64,000 nucleotides of DNA. Source: Pantoea rodasii. GTDB taxonomy: Bacteria > Pseudomonadota > Gammaproteobacteria > Enterobacterales > Enterobacteriaceae. The stretch spans positions 1 to 64,000 of the forward strand of contig NZ_MLFP01000008.1 in NCBI RefSeq assembly GCF_002095465.1. Reading direction: 5' to 3'. Under the pieces are notes generated by a model. The model was not told the origin of the DNA, did not search any database, and worked only from the letters and a program-made list of their open reading frames with translations. Made by a program: the position numbers and the translations under genes. Shown one piece after another: positions 16,190 through 25,619 of this stretch (position 1 is its first letter; each line of letters starts with the position of its first letter).

Positions 16190-16413
16190 GCGGCAACAGA
16201 GAGTACCTTCGCTGCCGCGTTATTTCGACGGCTCACCTCAGCGCAGAAGACAATACGCTGTCCTATATACAGCTCTCGCTCTGCGGCATTGCGGCAGAGG
16301 TTATGACCGGAAACGCGCTGACGCTTGAACGGCGTCGCACGCTTTACACCCCGCTGCACTACACCGCTAGGTGGGCAGCAAAACTCGGCAGCGCAGAGCA
16401 ACGCGCAGCCTGA
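16186..16413 (+). CDS. Small hypothetical protein (75 aa), coupled to DUF1281
   Basis: The ATG overlaps the preceding stop (ATGA). The peptide (MSGNREYLRCRVISTAHLSAED) is short and ends just before a strong terminator at 16418, so it is the last gene of the unit. No family is recognised. The coupling and terminator are the evidence that it is real. Confidence 0.55.
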   Translation: MSGNREYLRCRVISTAHLSAEDNTLSYIQLSLCGIAAEVMTGNALTLERRRTLYTPLHYTARWAAKLGSAEQRAA

Positions 16414-16417
16414 CCAT

Positions 16418-16443
16418 AACGCCTCTCCGGAGGCGTTTTTTTT
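16418..16443 (+). terminator. Strong intrinsic terminator
   Basis: AACGCCTC-TCCG-GAGGCGTT is a perfect 8-bp stem followed by a run of T. It closes the ardC-DUF1281 transcription unit. Confidence 0.85.
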
Positions 16444-16528
16444 GCGGGTCAGTATAGAGTTTGCGGTGGATACCGCCTCCCCGGCAGGGCATGGTTCATG
16501 GCATGACGCTGACGGAGGTACTGAATAC

Positions 16529-18044
16529 ATGCAACCCACGCAGGAGCAGGCAAAGATCATCGCCTGGAAAGGCAGAAAACTTGTCGTTACGGCATTTGCC
16601 GGCACGGGTAAAACATCCACGCTTGAAGCCTACGCGCTGGCAAACCCTAAGGAACGGATCCTCTATCTCGCCTACAATCGCGCGATCAGGGAGGAATCTG
16701 AGCGCCGTTTTCCTTTTAACGTGGAGTGCAGGACGTTTCATCAACTGGCATGGCCGACGTTCGGGCGACACTTTCAGGCGCGGCTTACCACGTCTCTGCG
16801 CGTAACGGATGTGGCGCGGCTGCTCAACACCCGTCACTGGCTGCTTACAAGAACGGCGCTGAACACGCTTAACACCTTTCTGTACAGCGCCGATGGGGAT
16901 ATCTCATTTCTGCATCTGCCTGATGAGAGCGATCGGGGCGGACTGGAAACGGGAAAAATACTCGGAGCGGCACAGGTCGTATGGTATGAAATGACCCGGA
17001 TGGATTCACATTTTCCGGTGACGCATGACACATATCTTAAACTTTATCAGCTGTCAGTGCCGGAGCTAAATAAGAAATGCGACGTGATCCTTTTCGATGA
17101 GGCACAGGATGCGAATCCGGTGACCAGTCAGTTTGTTCTAAGCCAGCCCTGTCGCATCATCCTTGTCGGCGATCGTTATCAGCAGATATATCGCTTCAGG
17201 GGGGCGGAAACGCTCTCGTGTCTCCGCAGCTGGAGATTGCAGACAGGCTGTGGCTGACGAACAGCTTCCGGTTTGGTCCGGCGGTCGCAGACGTTGCGAA
17301 TACCCTGCTTGCCGAGGCGGGGGAAACCCGCCGGATCTGCGGCCTAGGCGGTGACGACCAGGTTGTAGCCGAACTGCCCGACGGAACCGCGCACTGCTGC
17401 GTTATCAGCCGGACGGTAGCGGGCGTGATTGGCTCAGCCTGGTGGAGAGCCTGACGGGTAAAAAGGTGTACTGGGTGGGCGGCATGGAGGGATACCGCAT
17501 TGGTGAACTGGAAGATTTGTACTGGCTTTCGGTTGATATGCCCGATCGCATTCAGTCGCCGCAGCTGACGCGTGATTATCGTGACTTTGAAGAATACCGA
17601 ACCATTGCCAAAGCAACAAAAGATCCGGAAATGGGGCAAGGTGTACGATTGCTGGACATGTACTTTCCACTGCCAATGCTGCTGGCCGTGTTAAAAAAGC
17701 AGGCGGTGACGCGCGAAAGCGATGCTGATGTGACGGTCGTGACGGCGCACCGCGGTAAAGGGCTTGAGTAGAACGCAGTCAAAATAAGCGACGATTTTGT
17801 TGATATTACCGATCCATTATTAAACCCGCGTGAAAAAGAAGATGAGCTGAATCTTTTGTACGTATCGGTGACGCGCGCGCGCAAAATTATGGTGCCAAAC
17901 GAGCTGGTCTGTATCGTGACTGGCTGCCTCGATGCACTTAGCGAAGACTCAGAAATGCCGGGCGGAAAGGACTCAGAGAGCGCAGAGGCTGCGCTTTATA
18001 TCAGCAATGAAGCTGAATTATCAGGAAGCCAGAATGTTCAGTAA
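16529..18044 (+). pseudogene. UvrD/Rep-like superfamily 1 helicase, frameshifted and interrupted
   Basis: Helicase motifs are spread over three frames: Walker A TAFAGTGKTST, motif Ia LYLAYNRAIREE, DEAQDANPV (motif II), GDRYQQIYRFRGAE (motif III), NSFRFGPAVADVAN (motif IV), VVTAHRGKGLE (motif V) and LLYVSVTRAR (motif VI). The frame breaks near 17215 and again near 17440, and a TAG at 17769-17771 replaces the expected Trp after GKGLE. The set of motifs shows a full ancestral gene of about 500 codons. Its 3' end overlaps the start of the relaxase-like gene by a few bases, so they were one operon. Confidence 0.82.
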
Positions 18045-19685
18045 GCTCATAACCATAATATCCGGAGGGCAAACCGCGGCTAAGACAGCGCAGGCTGGCG
18101 GTAAGGTTCCGCCGGGATATTTCGCGCCACAGTCAGCCGCAGAGCTGCTTTCTTCCCCGCATCGTAAGCTTCTTCTCAGGCAAATCTGGGATAACACGTC
18201 TTTGCCGGAGGAGATTTATAACCGGCTTTACCTGGCACCGCTGAAAAGCATCGCTGAGGGCGTACAAAACGTGCCGGCCAGCGCTGAAGGTGAATGGAGT
18301 AAAGAGGGCGGATACTTAGATCTCACCCTGAAATTTACCGCCTGCAGCGTCAGGCTGGCAAAAGGGCATATGTTTCCTCCGGGCGCGGCACCTGAGGAAC
18401 AGGCCGCTAAAAACACGCTCTGGAATGCGGTTGTTTTCTGGTCAGCGCTTACCACTCATCTGCCGCAACTGACCAGGATTGAAGGTGAATTACTGGACGG
18501 ACAATGCTGGATCCCCGGTATTTCATCGCCGGGTGCACCCTATCGATTCCGGATAAGCAATGCAGCCGATTCCGGTATGGCAGCAATGATGGCCACCAGG
18601 CTGTTACCTGATGACGGGGTCACCTGGCTTTGCGGCGATCGACAGGCCATGCGGGTGATGGCTTCTCTGGCCCGCGGGGATGCGGCGGCCATGCCGCTAA
18701 TAAATGAAATTCTCGAGAAAGCGCGGGGCATCAGCGGATCGCCCGCTGGTTCTCCGCCGGCAGGCTTGCCTGCATTGGCCGCTGGGGTGCCGATAGCGGA
18801 TCCGGGGCTGCCGGCGACGGCTTTCCCTGGCGATATCATCAGTGCGGCCTCAGCACTCGCCGGTATCGGGTCGGAAAGTGCAGTGGGTCTGGCCTCCGGT
18901 CTCGCACCAGTGAACGCAGAATCTCCGTTAACTGAGGATGATGAAACCGGGTTTTGCCCTCAGCACTTTCAGAAAACTGCGGCGCAGTAACTGAGCAGCC
19001 AGTGGCTGAAAAAGCGGCTGATGATGATACGACCGTCCTTCTCAGCATGTTTGCTGCAGCTGAACCGGCTGAGACCAATGTGGATGAACAGGCGGATAGA
19101 GCAGTTGTGGCTACAGCAGATGAGTGTTGGCCTGTACAGGATATTAATGAACAGGTAATTGCGGTCCTGGATGAAAGCCTGGAACTCATTCCCGATGAAA
19201 AGGCGCAGGAGACATTGCCTGTCATTGATTCAATGCTTGAACAAACCAATATAGAAAAAGTTGCGTCGGAAAATCCCGTTGTTCTCTCTGGACATGAAAG
19301 CAGTGAGGTAAATAATCTTGGGGAACAATTTTTATTATGGCTTAAAGATTCAGTTAATAATGATTCGCTCAGTGTGAATGAAAAAGACAGTCTGCTTCAT
19401 GCAGTGAGTGGGTTTATGTTTATTTCCCTGCCGGGTGCGGCCTTTAAATTCATCGAGGCCACAGGTATTGATAATGGTCGCAGGGCTGTGCAGGCGTCAT
19501 TTGAAAAGAACGGCGTGTTGCATATGCGCAAAGATAAACGTTTTTTCAGAGTGCGCATATATGAAGCTGAAGGTCTGGAAGGTAAATATCAGAAGCGGAG
19601 TGGATATTTAGTCCGTCTCGCTTTATTTTATGAGACAGGAAAGGATAAGGTTAAAGACAGCCGATTCATTCTGATTGAAAACTAA
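18034..19685 (+). pseudogene. MobH-type relaxase-like protein (TraI_2 plus TraI_2_C domains), frameshifted
   Basis: The first frame carries a TraI_2 domain (PQSAAELLSSPHRKLLLRQIW, then PLKSIAEGVQNVPAS). The second carries the C-terminal TraI_2_C domain (EQFLLWLKDSV to the C-terminus). The frames switch near 18950, at GGGTTTT in a Pro/Ala-rich linker. The metal-binding residues expected in MobH relaxases are not seen: the GGLLDH motif reads GGYLDL and the HDxGK segment reads THLPQL. Either this paralogue lacks HD-type activity or the domain has diverged. The start at 18034 has AGGA upstream; an in-frame ATG at 17932 lies inside the helicase gene and was rejected. Confidence 0.72.
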
Positions 19686-19686
19686 T

Positions 19687-19710
19687 GAGGGAACCCGAAA
19701 GGGTTCCCTC
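19687..19710. terminator. Bidirectional hairpin between convergent genes
   Basis: GAGGGAACCC-GAAA-GGGTTCCCTC is a perfect 10-bp stem with a GNRA-type loop directly after the relaxase stop. It separates that gene from the reverse-strand thioesterase. The T-tract is weak on both sides. Confidence 0.6.
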
Positions 19711-19717
19711 AGGCATT

Positions 19718-20105
19718 TCAGGCTGGAATAGCATTCTTCACTGCATCAGGAACACCAGGCCTGCCGTTAGTGATGCACGTAGCGGTAAATACCGCTTCTG
19801 CATACACAACATCGTTAACCAGTATTTGCTGAACAAAATTGACGCGGCTTCGCTTCTCGTTTGCCTGGAGGGCGCATGTTACCTGCATTTCATCCCCTTT
19901 CTGCAGGCTCTTTTTTAAAGCGCATCGTGTATTCTAGGATCATGTGAAGGCGTCCTTCAGCGAACTCCTGTTCGAGATCCAGCCCCAGTTCTTCTTTCAT
20001 AAACGCGTGGCGCGTCCACTCCATGTAGAAGGGATAATACAGGCCATCCACAACACCCTGAAAATCAACGTGCTTTTCGTCTACGGAATAAGTTTTGGTA
20101 AACAT
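19718..20105 (-). pseudogene. 4HBT (YbgC-like) acyl-CoA thioesterase, frameshifted
   Basis: The first frame encodes a hotdog-fold thioesterase start: HVDFQGVVDGLYYPFYMEWTR has the conserved Asp and Tyr-Pro-Phe region. After RFKK the frame is lost, but the other frame continues as SLQKGDEMQV, VNFVQQILVNDVVYAEAVF, and ends at 19718, giving about 128 residues, the family size. The cause is one extra A in a six-A run near 20115 of the coding sense's 3' half. It overlaps the preceding stop (TAATG), so it is the last gene of a three-gene reverse operon. Confidence 0.75.
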
Positions 20106-20590
20106 TATAAGTCCTTAAAATAGTTCAGTAGTGCAAACCGCATTGGCAGTATTAAATTTTCAAATTCCTTTTGCGAGGTGTCAGCCCCGGTACAGATGTT
20201 GAGTGCCATACTCAACTCATTTTCAATTCCATAGATAAAGCTGATGCCGTGATAAATGTTGTGTTGCCGACGTTGTTCATCGATGACATTATTTTTGTCA
20301 TTGCGGAGAGCGTCATCCCAGACCACTGTACTGACGTCCCCTTTTTTGATTTTCGTTAGCTCAATGCCAATTTTAATGAGAAGGCTGTCTTTGTATTTCC
20401 CATCGTAATAAAACTTGTTATCCCAGTCCGCATAACCATTGCTCTGATGGGCTGAGATAGTGTTTTTTTCAATTAGCAACGTGGATATATAGGTCGTTTT
20501 TTCCAGCTTGTTCAGGAAGTTTATAACCTCTGTGCTGCAGCGATGAAAATTTAGCTTTACCTCTTTTGAATCCACTTCACTCTCCGGCAC
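20105..20590 (-). CDS. Hypothetical protein (161 aa), possible LuxR-type ligand-binding domain without HTH
   Basis: The C-terminal part (HNIYHGISFIYGIENELSMALNI) resembles the end of the autoinducer-binding domain of LuxR regulators, but no DNA-binding domain follows: the protein stops after a final helix. It overlaps the upstream regulator gene by 34 bp and the thioesterase by one base. A small-molecule sensor working with the adjacent HTH protein is a reasonable guess, not a firm assignment. Confidence 0.5.
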   Translation of the reverse strand: MPESEVDSKEVKLNFHRCSTEVINFLNKLEKTTYISTLLIEKNTISAHQSNGYADWDNKFYYDGKYKDSLLIKIGIELTKIKKGDVSTVVWDDALRNDKNNVIDEQRRQHNIYHGISFIYGIENELSMALNICTGADTSQKEFENLILPMRFALLNYFKDL

Positions 20591-21132
20591 TCGAGAATAT
20601 CTTCTTTCTTAATGGCCGTGCTTTTTACACCTTCAATAGTGACGTTATCCTCGTCAACTATTTTGACCACCCCAATTACCAAGCCGTTTTTGTGCCTTAC
20701 ATGGCATAGCTTGTTGTTATTAGGGTCCAGAGTTCGCTCATTAGATACAATACAGAACTCTCCGAAACTTATATAAGGCTCGCCGTATGTACCGCCGACC
20801 TGTATGAGTTCGACGTCGGGTATCTGGCGGCTGGCCAATATGAAAAGGGTATCTTCATCGAGCTGGGTGTATTCAGTGAACTGCGGCGGAAATCCCGCAC
20901 CCGTCATGATCCAGTCACCTTCAACCTTCAGGCCGCTCTCGCTGAAAAAGCCTGCAATCAGATTGATCACATCAATGCGTCGCGGCGGTACGGTACCTCC
21001 AGACTCCCAGCGGGTGTAAGTCGTGTAGGAGAGGTCAGTATTCTTCTGCTGAACGTAGTTCACCACTTCCTGAGGCGACGTTCCGGTTGCCGCGCGGCAA
21101 CATTTCAGCCTCTTCTCAATTGTGTCAAGCAT
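20557..21132 (-). CDS. XRE-type HTH regulator with S24-like C-terminal region
   Basis: The N-terminal 65 residues form an XRE-like helix-turn-helix (TTYTRWESGGTVPPRRIDVINLIAG). The C-terminal part (FGEFCIVSNERTLDPNNNKLCHVRHKNG, then VVKIVDEDNVTIEGV) has the strand pattern of LexA/CI-type S24 domains, but I see no convincing Ser-Lys dyad. It heads the reverse operon with the sensor-like and thioesterase genes. The inverted repeat at 21205-21241, just upstream, is a likely operator for it. Confidence 0.72.
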   Translation of the reverse strand: MLDTIEKRLKCCRAATGTSPQEVVNYVQQKNTDLSYTTYTRWESGGTVPPRRIDVINLIAGFFSESGLKVEGDWIMTGAGFPPQFTEYTQLDEDTLFILASRQIPDVELIQVGGTYGEPYISFGEFCIVSNERTLDPNNNKLCHVRHKNGLVIGVVKIVDEDNVTIEGVKSTAIKKEDILECRRVKWIQKR

Positions 21133-21204
21133 GCGTACGCCTTAAGCGAAATCAATACACATGATTCTAAAGGAAAATTTAGTATTTGTTGTGGGAATAA
21201 ATAC

Positions 21205-21241
21205 CACTTAATGGGAAATATTTGCACGAAAGTCTTAAGTG
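21205..21241. promoter_or_regulatory. Inverted repeat in the divergent promoter region
   Basis: CACTTAA (21205-21211) and TTAAGTG (21235-21241) are perfect inverted copies in an AT-rich region between the reverse XRE regulator and the forward replication genes. The arms extend imperfectly (ACC and GGT outside). It is a candidate operator controlling one or both directions. Confidence 0.45.
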
Positions 21242-21461
21242 ATGGTAATATTTAAAGACTTTATAAATAAAACGTTAAAGAATTTCATACTCTTTCATCA
21301 ATGCTGGCATGGTTTTCATGGAGCGGGCAAGAATTTCGCTTCAGGCATGATGTTTGTTGCTGCTGAGCATTCGGGATCATTCAGGGGCCAGAAGAGATGG
21401 GCCTGAAAGTAAAAATTTGAGTTAAGAAGCAATCCACACGTTAACTTAAGCCGGAGAGACT

Positions 21462-21665
21462 ATGCCCTCAGTTACTGATGCCCAAAACCCTGCACCAATC
21501 GTTTATATAGGTCCAGTGAGACGTATGAGAACTGAAGACTGTGCCGTCAGGCTCACACAGTCTTCAGGCCGGGTGGTGAGCGCAACGAAAATCGTTCAGG
21601 GTCTTATCGATCGTTATCTGGACATCTATACAGAAGAGTTAGCGGCTCAATCAGTTAACAGCTAG
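21462..21665 (+). CDS. Small protein (67 aa), possibly ribbon-helix-helix
   Basis: The ATG follows CCGGAGAG. The stretch AVRLTQSSGRVVSATKIVQGLIDRYLD has a strand followed by two helices, a pattern seen in ribbon-helix-helix DNA-binding proteins. It lies immediately upstream of the dnaB-parB genes where a partner of a partition system might be expected; no ParA gene is present in the window. The family assignment is tentative. Confidence 0.55.
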   Translation: MPSVTDAQNPAPIVYIGPVRRMRTEDCAVRLTQSSGRVVSATKIVQGLIDRYLDIYTEELAAQSVNS

Positions 21666-21720
21666 CACCTCATCCATCAAACGAATGCTAATCCACGTTT
21701 ATTTGTGGAGGGATCATCTC

Positions 21721-23109
21721 ATGCCTGAAAAACCATTAGTAACAGAAAGTATTCCTTACCATACCGATGCAGAGCAGTGCGTGTTGGGTGCGTTGATGCT
21801 CGATAATGAACGATGGGACGATATCAATCTTCTGCTTACCGGAGACGATTTCTTCGTTGGCGCTCATCGGGCGATTTTCCGTGCCATGAGTGGCCTGTCC
21901 TCTCGCTTACAGCCATTTGACCTTATCACCCTCAGTGAAACGCTGGAAAGCGAAGGCCGGCTCGATACGGCTGGCGGCTTTGCTTATCTGGCCGAACTCA
22001 GCAAAAACACCCCTTCAGCGGCAAATATCCTCTCATATGCCGGAATTGTTCTCGAAAAGAGCCGGCTCAGACAACTACAGATCATTGGTAACTCTCTTCT
22101 GGCAGATATTGGCAGTAGTAGGCTTAATTCCCTTAGTGTTGCCGCCCACGCAGAAGAAGCGCTTTTCCGGTTGAGTGAGCAGGGACAGCATGCAAATGAG
22201 TGCGAAACGGAAATCATGCAGGCGCTGGATCAGCTGTTGAGCAAGCTGGAAGTGGCCACTGCCGCAGACAACGGAATTACTGGAACGCCGACCGGGATGG
22301 CTGAGTTTGATTTTATGACGTGTGGACTGCAGCCCGGTGATTTAATCATACTCGCCGCGCGTCCCTCCATGGGTAAAACCTCTCTGGCACTAAGCTGGGG
22401 CATCGGTGCTTTGCTAAGCCGACCGGACGAGAACGTAATCATTTTCAGCATTGAAATGCCCACCGACCAGTTGACCATGCGGATGCTGTCGATGCGCAGC
22501 AGGGTAGAGCTCAACAGCCTGCGCAGCGGCAATCTCAGTGACGAAGACTGGGGCAGGATAAGCATGGGTGCACAGGAAATAGCGGACTGGCGGCAACGGC
22601 TAATAATTGATGATAACAGCAATCAGACACCGGCTACCCTTCGTACCCGCGCTCGCAGATACGTCCGCAAATACGGCAAACCCTCTCTCATCATGGTGGA
22701 TTATCTTCAGCTGATGCGCTGTCCGGACATGGAAAACCGCACTCAGGAAATCGCTGAGATATCCCGCTCTCTTAAAGCGCTGGGTAAAGAACTGGGCTGC
22801 CCCATCCTTGCACTGTCACAGCTAAACCGCCAGGTTGAGCAACGCGCTGATAAGCGGCCCAATAATGGCGATCTTCGTGATTCAGGGGCACTTGAGCAGG
22901 ATGCTGATCTGATTGCTTTTATTTACCGTGATGAGGTTTATCACGCAGATACGGCACATCCTGGCCAGGCCGAAATCATTATCAGTAAACAGCGCCAAGG
23001 ACCAACCGGCACTATCAAAACGCAGTTTGACGGCAAATTTACTCTCTTCAGTGAATACCCGGAAGGGGGATATGACCTGGGGTATGACTACCGGAGGCCA
23101 GCACAGTGA
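21721..23109 (+). CDS. dnaB: Replicative DNA helicase, DnaB family
   Basis: The 462-residue protein has the N-terminal DnaB domain (HTDAEQCVLGALMLDNERWDD) and the RecA-like core: Walker A ARPSMGKTS, FSIEMP (the DnaB SxEM signature), DNSNQTP, Walker B IMVDYLQLM, and SQLNRQVEQR with DLRDSGALEQDAD. All catalytic residues are present. The start at 21721 follows GGAGGG; in-frame 21685 has no ribosome site. DnaB-like helicases precede ParB in SPI-7-type elements. Its stop overlaps the parB GTG, so the two are coupled. Confidence 0.95.
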   Translation: MPEKPLVTESIPYHTDAEQCVLGALMLDNERWDDINLLLTGDDFFVGAHRAIFRAMSGLSSRLQPFDLITLSETLESEGRLDTAGGFAYLAELSKNTPSAANILSYAGIVLEKSRLRQLQIIGNSLLADIGSSRLNSLSVAAHAEEALFRLSEQGQHANECETEIMQALDQLLSKLEVATAADNGITGTPTGMAEFDFMTCGLQPGDLIILAARPSMGKTSLALSWGIGALLSRPDENVIIFSIEMPTDQLTMRMLSMRSRVELNSLRSGNLSDEDWGRISMGAQEIADWRQRLIIDDNSNQTPATLRTRARRYVRKYGKPSLIMVDYLQLMRCPDMENRTQEIAEISRSLKALGKELGCPILALSQLNRQVEQRADKRPNNGDLRDSGALEQDADLIAFIYRDEVYHADTAHPGQAEIIISKQRQGPTGTIKTQFDGKFTLFSEYPEGGYDLGYDYRRPAQ

Positions 23110-24661
23110 AGAAGGATCAGCAGGTTATAAGCGCATTGACAGAGGGAGAAAACATCGCCCATGTGTTCACTTTGGATCAATTGTGCGCTAATCCCGATAA
23201 TCCACGAAAACCCGAAATCCTCGTTACGATGATATCAAAGAGTCTATTCGCGCGCGCGGTCTCGACTCCGTGCCTCTTGTCACCCGCGATCCGCGACTCC
23301 CTGAAGGGATCTGGACCTTCAGCGATGGCGGGAATACGCGTTATGCCATTATGCGTGAGCTTTGGGACGAGACCGGAGATGCGCGTTTTTACCGAATGAC
23401 CTGCGTGGTGAAACCCTGGGCAGGTCGCTTTCAGTGCCTGACGGGGCACCTGGCAGAAAATGAAACGCACGGACAGCTGACGTTCATTGATAAAGCCCTC
23501 TCGGTTCAGGATGCCAGGCAGTTGCTTGAAGAAGAGAGAGGGAAAAAAGTTTCGCTGCGGGAGTTGGCATCTGCACTGACAGAGAACGGGCTACCCGTCC
23601 ATTATTCCAGCGTCTGTCGTATGGAAGATGTCGTCAGACATCTTTATCCGTGGATGCCTGAACTTCTTCGCTCGGGGTTTGGCGGGCAGGAACTTCGGCA
23701 TCTGCTCAAGCTTCGTAAAAGCGCTGAATCAGTCTGGGAAAAGTATCAGGCAGAAAAGTTTATTGAAACTGATACAGATTTTACCCCGGTATTTGGCATG
23801 TGCTGCAGCAAATTTGACGATCCAGAGCTGTGGTCTCTTGAGATGTTCAGGGATGAGTTAATCGGCGATCTCACGCAAGCGTTTCCCTGTGAAGATCTCA
23901 ACTACGATGGCTGGCTGCTTGAGTTAAAAGGCAACTCTAAACCTGACGCCGGTGATCCAGACAAAGTCTTCTCGGTCGCTTCAGCGGACGAAACTGTGCC
24001 GGAAGCCGAATTACTGAAAGCTGGCCGTGAAATTCCAATCGGGACTGAATTGCAGCAGTCTGAGCCTGACCAGAGTTTTGAAGATAATACACCTGATTTT
24101 CAAAATCCGGATGATCAGGAAGCATGCGCTGAAAATCGAAACGGTTGTCAGGAGCCTTCTGTCCAGGCCAGCGTCATTCCGCATTCTTCCTGTACTGAAC
24201 CAGATATACAGTCATCCCTCGTAAAAGACCCGGCTGAAGTTGCTGAGCCACAGGAACACGCCGTAACAGACTCGCTGTGGCACGTTAATGCTCTCCAGGA
24301 CGACATCGACCATCTACAGAACCTCTCGTGGCGCCTGAGCTGGGAAATTGCCAGCGCCCATGGTTGTGGCGATGATCTTGAACCAGCCTGTGACAGTGAA
24401 ACCTCACCGGGTTTCCGGATGGTTTCTGCCAGTAACGCATCTGATGTGGCCATCTTTCTGGCCTCGCTTACCGGTGTATCTCATTTCGCCGAAGACGTAA
24501 GCCTTTCGACTGTTTTGCTGATCGGGTCATCCGAATCAGCCTCACCGCTATTTAATGACGAGCAGACCCTGACCCTCTTCCGACTTATCAGGATCCTTCG
24601 TCGCCTCCGCGAACTGCAGCGTTTAACTGCTGCGCCTGTTGTTCCTGTCAATGAAGGGTAA
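23106..24661 (+). pseudogene. parB: ParB-family partition protein, one-base frameshift
   Basis: The start (GTG, overlapping dnaB) encodes FTLDQLCANPDNPRK, the ParB N-terminal motif. Near 23208 the frame is lost because a run of four A needs a fifth; the other frame then gives RNPRYDDIKESIRARGLDSVPLVTRD and the rest of a roughly 517-residue ParB with a long acidic, variable C-terminal half. The element-type ParB (integrating-element class) is expected here. The lesion sits in a homopolymer and the rest of the gene is well preserved, so a sequencing error is quite possible. Confidence 0.85.
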
Positions 24662-24664
24662 ACG

Positions 24665-25249
24665 ATGAACACCAATCTCTCACGCGCCGCTAACGGTTTC
24701 CTGCTCGATCTGGTCATGGAGCTGAAGAACGGTTTTATACGCCGCTGCGACAAAATGGGCCTGAATTCCGATGACGTCGCCATGCTCAGGGACATGACCG
24801 TGGAAGACATTCACTACATCATCAACAGCGAAGTATCCGTGCTGACGTTTGCCATAAACCAGGACAACCTTGCCCGGCTGGTCATACAGGCGAGACTTGA
24901 GCAAACGCGAAAACAGCGTATCGACCGGGCGCTTGCTCTGGGCGGCTCAATCAAACTCATGGAGCATTTTTTCGGGCTGATCAGTAATGACGTAGCGGCG
25001 CGTCGCAGGATCGCTGGCATAAAAATTCGTGCAGGTCGTGGAAGCGTCCTTAGCGATGAACAGAGTACGGAACTGTGGGAAATCTGGGCAGCAAATGACA
25101 GTAAAACACTTCGCAGCGAAACGGATGAGGGGCTGGATTTAATGCTGCTTGCCGCTGAACAAATGGATATTTCTCTGACTGCTGTCTGGAACACTGTTCT
25201 CAGGTGGGAAAATGACAATCTGACAGCGGCCACGAATAGAAGAGCATGA
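24665..25249 (+). CDS. DUF2857 family protein
   Basis: The 194-residue product (LLDLVMELKNGFIRRCDKMGLNSDDVAMLRDM at the start, GSIKLMEHFFGLISNDVAARRRIAGI in the middle) matches the DUF2857 proteins that follow ParB in SPI-7/PFGI-1-type elements. It is helical and carries a possible HTH at ISNDVAARR. The function is unknown, but a DNA-binding role in replication or regulation is usually assumed. It starts 3 bp after parB. Confidence 0.78.
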   Translation: MNTNLSRAANGFLLDLVMELKNGFIRRCDKMGLNSDDVAMLRDMTVEDIHYIINSEVSVLTFAINQDNLARLVIQARLEQTRKQRIDRALALGGSIKLMEHFFGLISNDVAARRRIAGIKIRAGRGSVLSDEQSTELWEIWAANDSKTLRSETDEGLDLMLLAAEQMDISLTAVWNTVLRWENDNLTAATNRRA

Positions 25250-25294
25250 CTGTTAACCCGTGTAGAGCGTTCACTGTAATCAGAAGGGGTCAAC

Positions 25295-25543
25295 GTGCGA
25301 TTTAAAGAGATCATTCCGGGCCTGAAAGCTCCGGCGACTGTTCCGGCGTCATTGTCTAAAAAAGCGGCCAGCGCGGTTCGAAGATTCTGGCTCGGAGAGC
25401 GTAACTTTAAGCGCCTGAATGAAAACCGGACGGGCTATTACAAGATTGATCTCGGCCCGTTCTGGCGATTGCTCAGCCGCGATGAAGGGCGCACCTGGGA
25501 GATGATGAACCATGAGCGCTATAACACGGCAATGCGTAACTGA
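25295..25543 (+). CDS. Small basic hypothetical protein (82 aa)
   Basis: It starts at GTG 25295 after AAGGGG. The C-terminal part, GYYKIDLGPFWRLLSRDEGRTWEMMNHERYN, resembles small conserved proteins of conjugative elements. No function is known. It lies between DUF2857 and the replication protein and is followed by a terminator-like hairpin at 25555. Confidence 0.55.
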   Translation: MRFKEIIPGLKAPATVPASLSKKAASAVRRFWLGERNFKRLNENRTGYYKIDLGPFWRLLSRDEGRTWEMMNHERYNTAMRN

Positions 25544-25554
25544 AGCGTAGTCAG

Positions 25555-25601
25555 AATGCTGAGCGATGAGCCTTTAGCGGCACATTGCTCAGCATTTTTT
25601 T
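25555..25601 (+). terminator. Terminator-like hairpin before the replication gene
   Basis: AATGCTGAGC (25555-25564) pairs perfectly with GCTCAGCATT (25587-25596), followed by T residues to 25601. The CATTTTT of the 3' arm can alternatively pair with AAGAATG (25616-25622), which covers the start codon at 25620, so this may be a further member of the attenuator-leader series. Confidence 0.6.
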
Positions 25602-25619
25602 GTATTCAGAAGGTGAAGA

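Noticed and set aside
17932..18033. Upstream start for the relaxase-like gene
   Set aside because: It lies inside the helicase coding sequence, and the ATG at 18034 has a ribosome site and begins the conserved domain.
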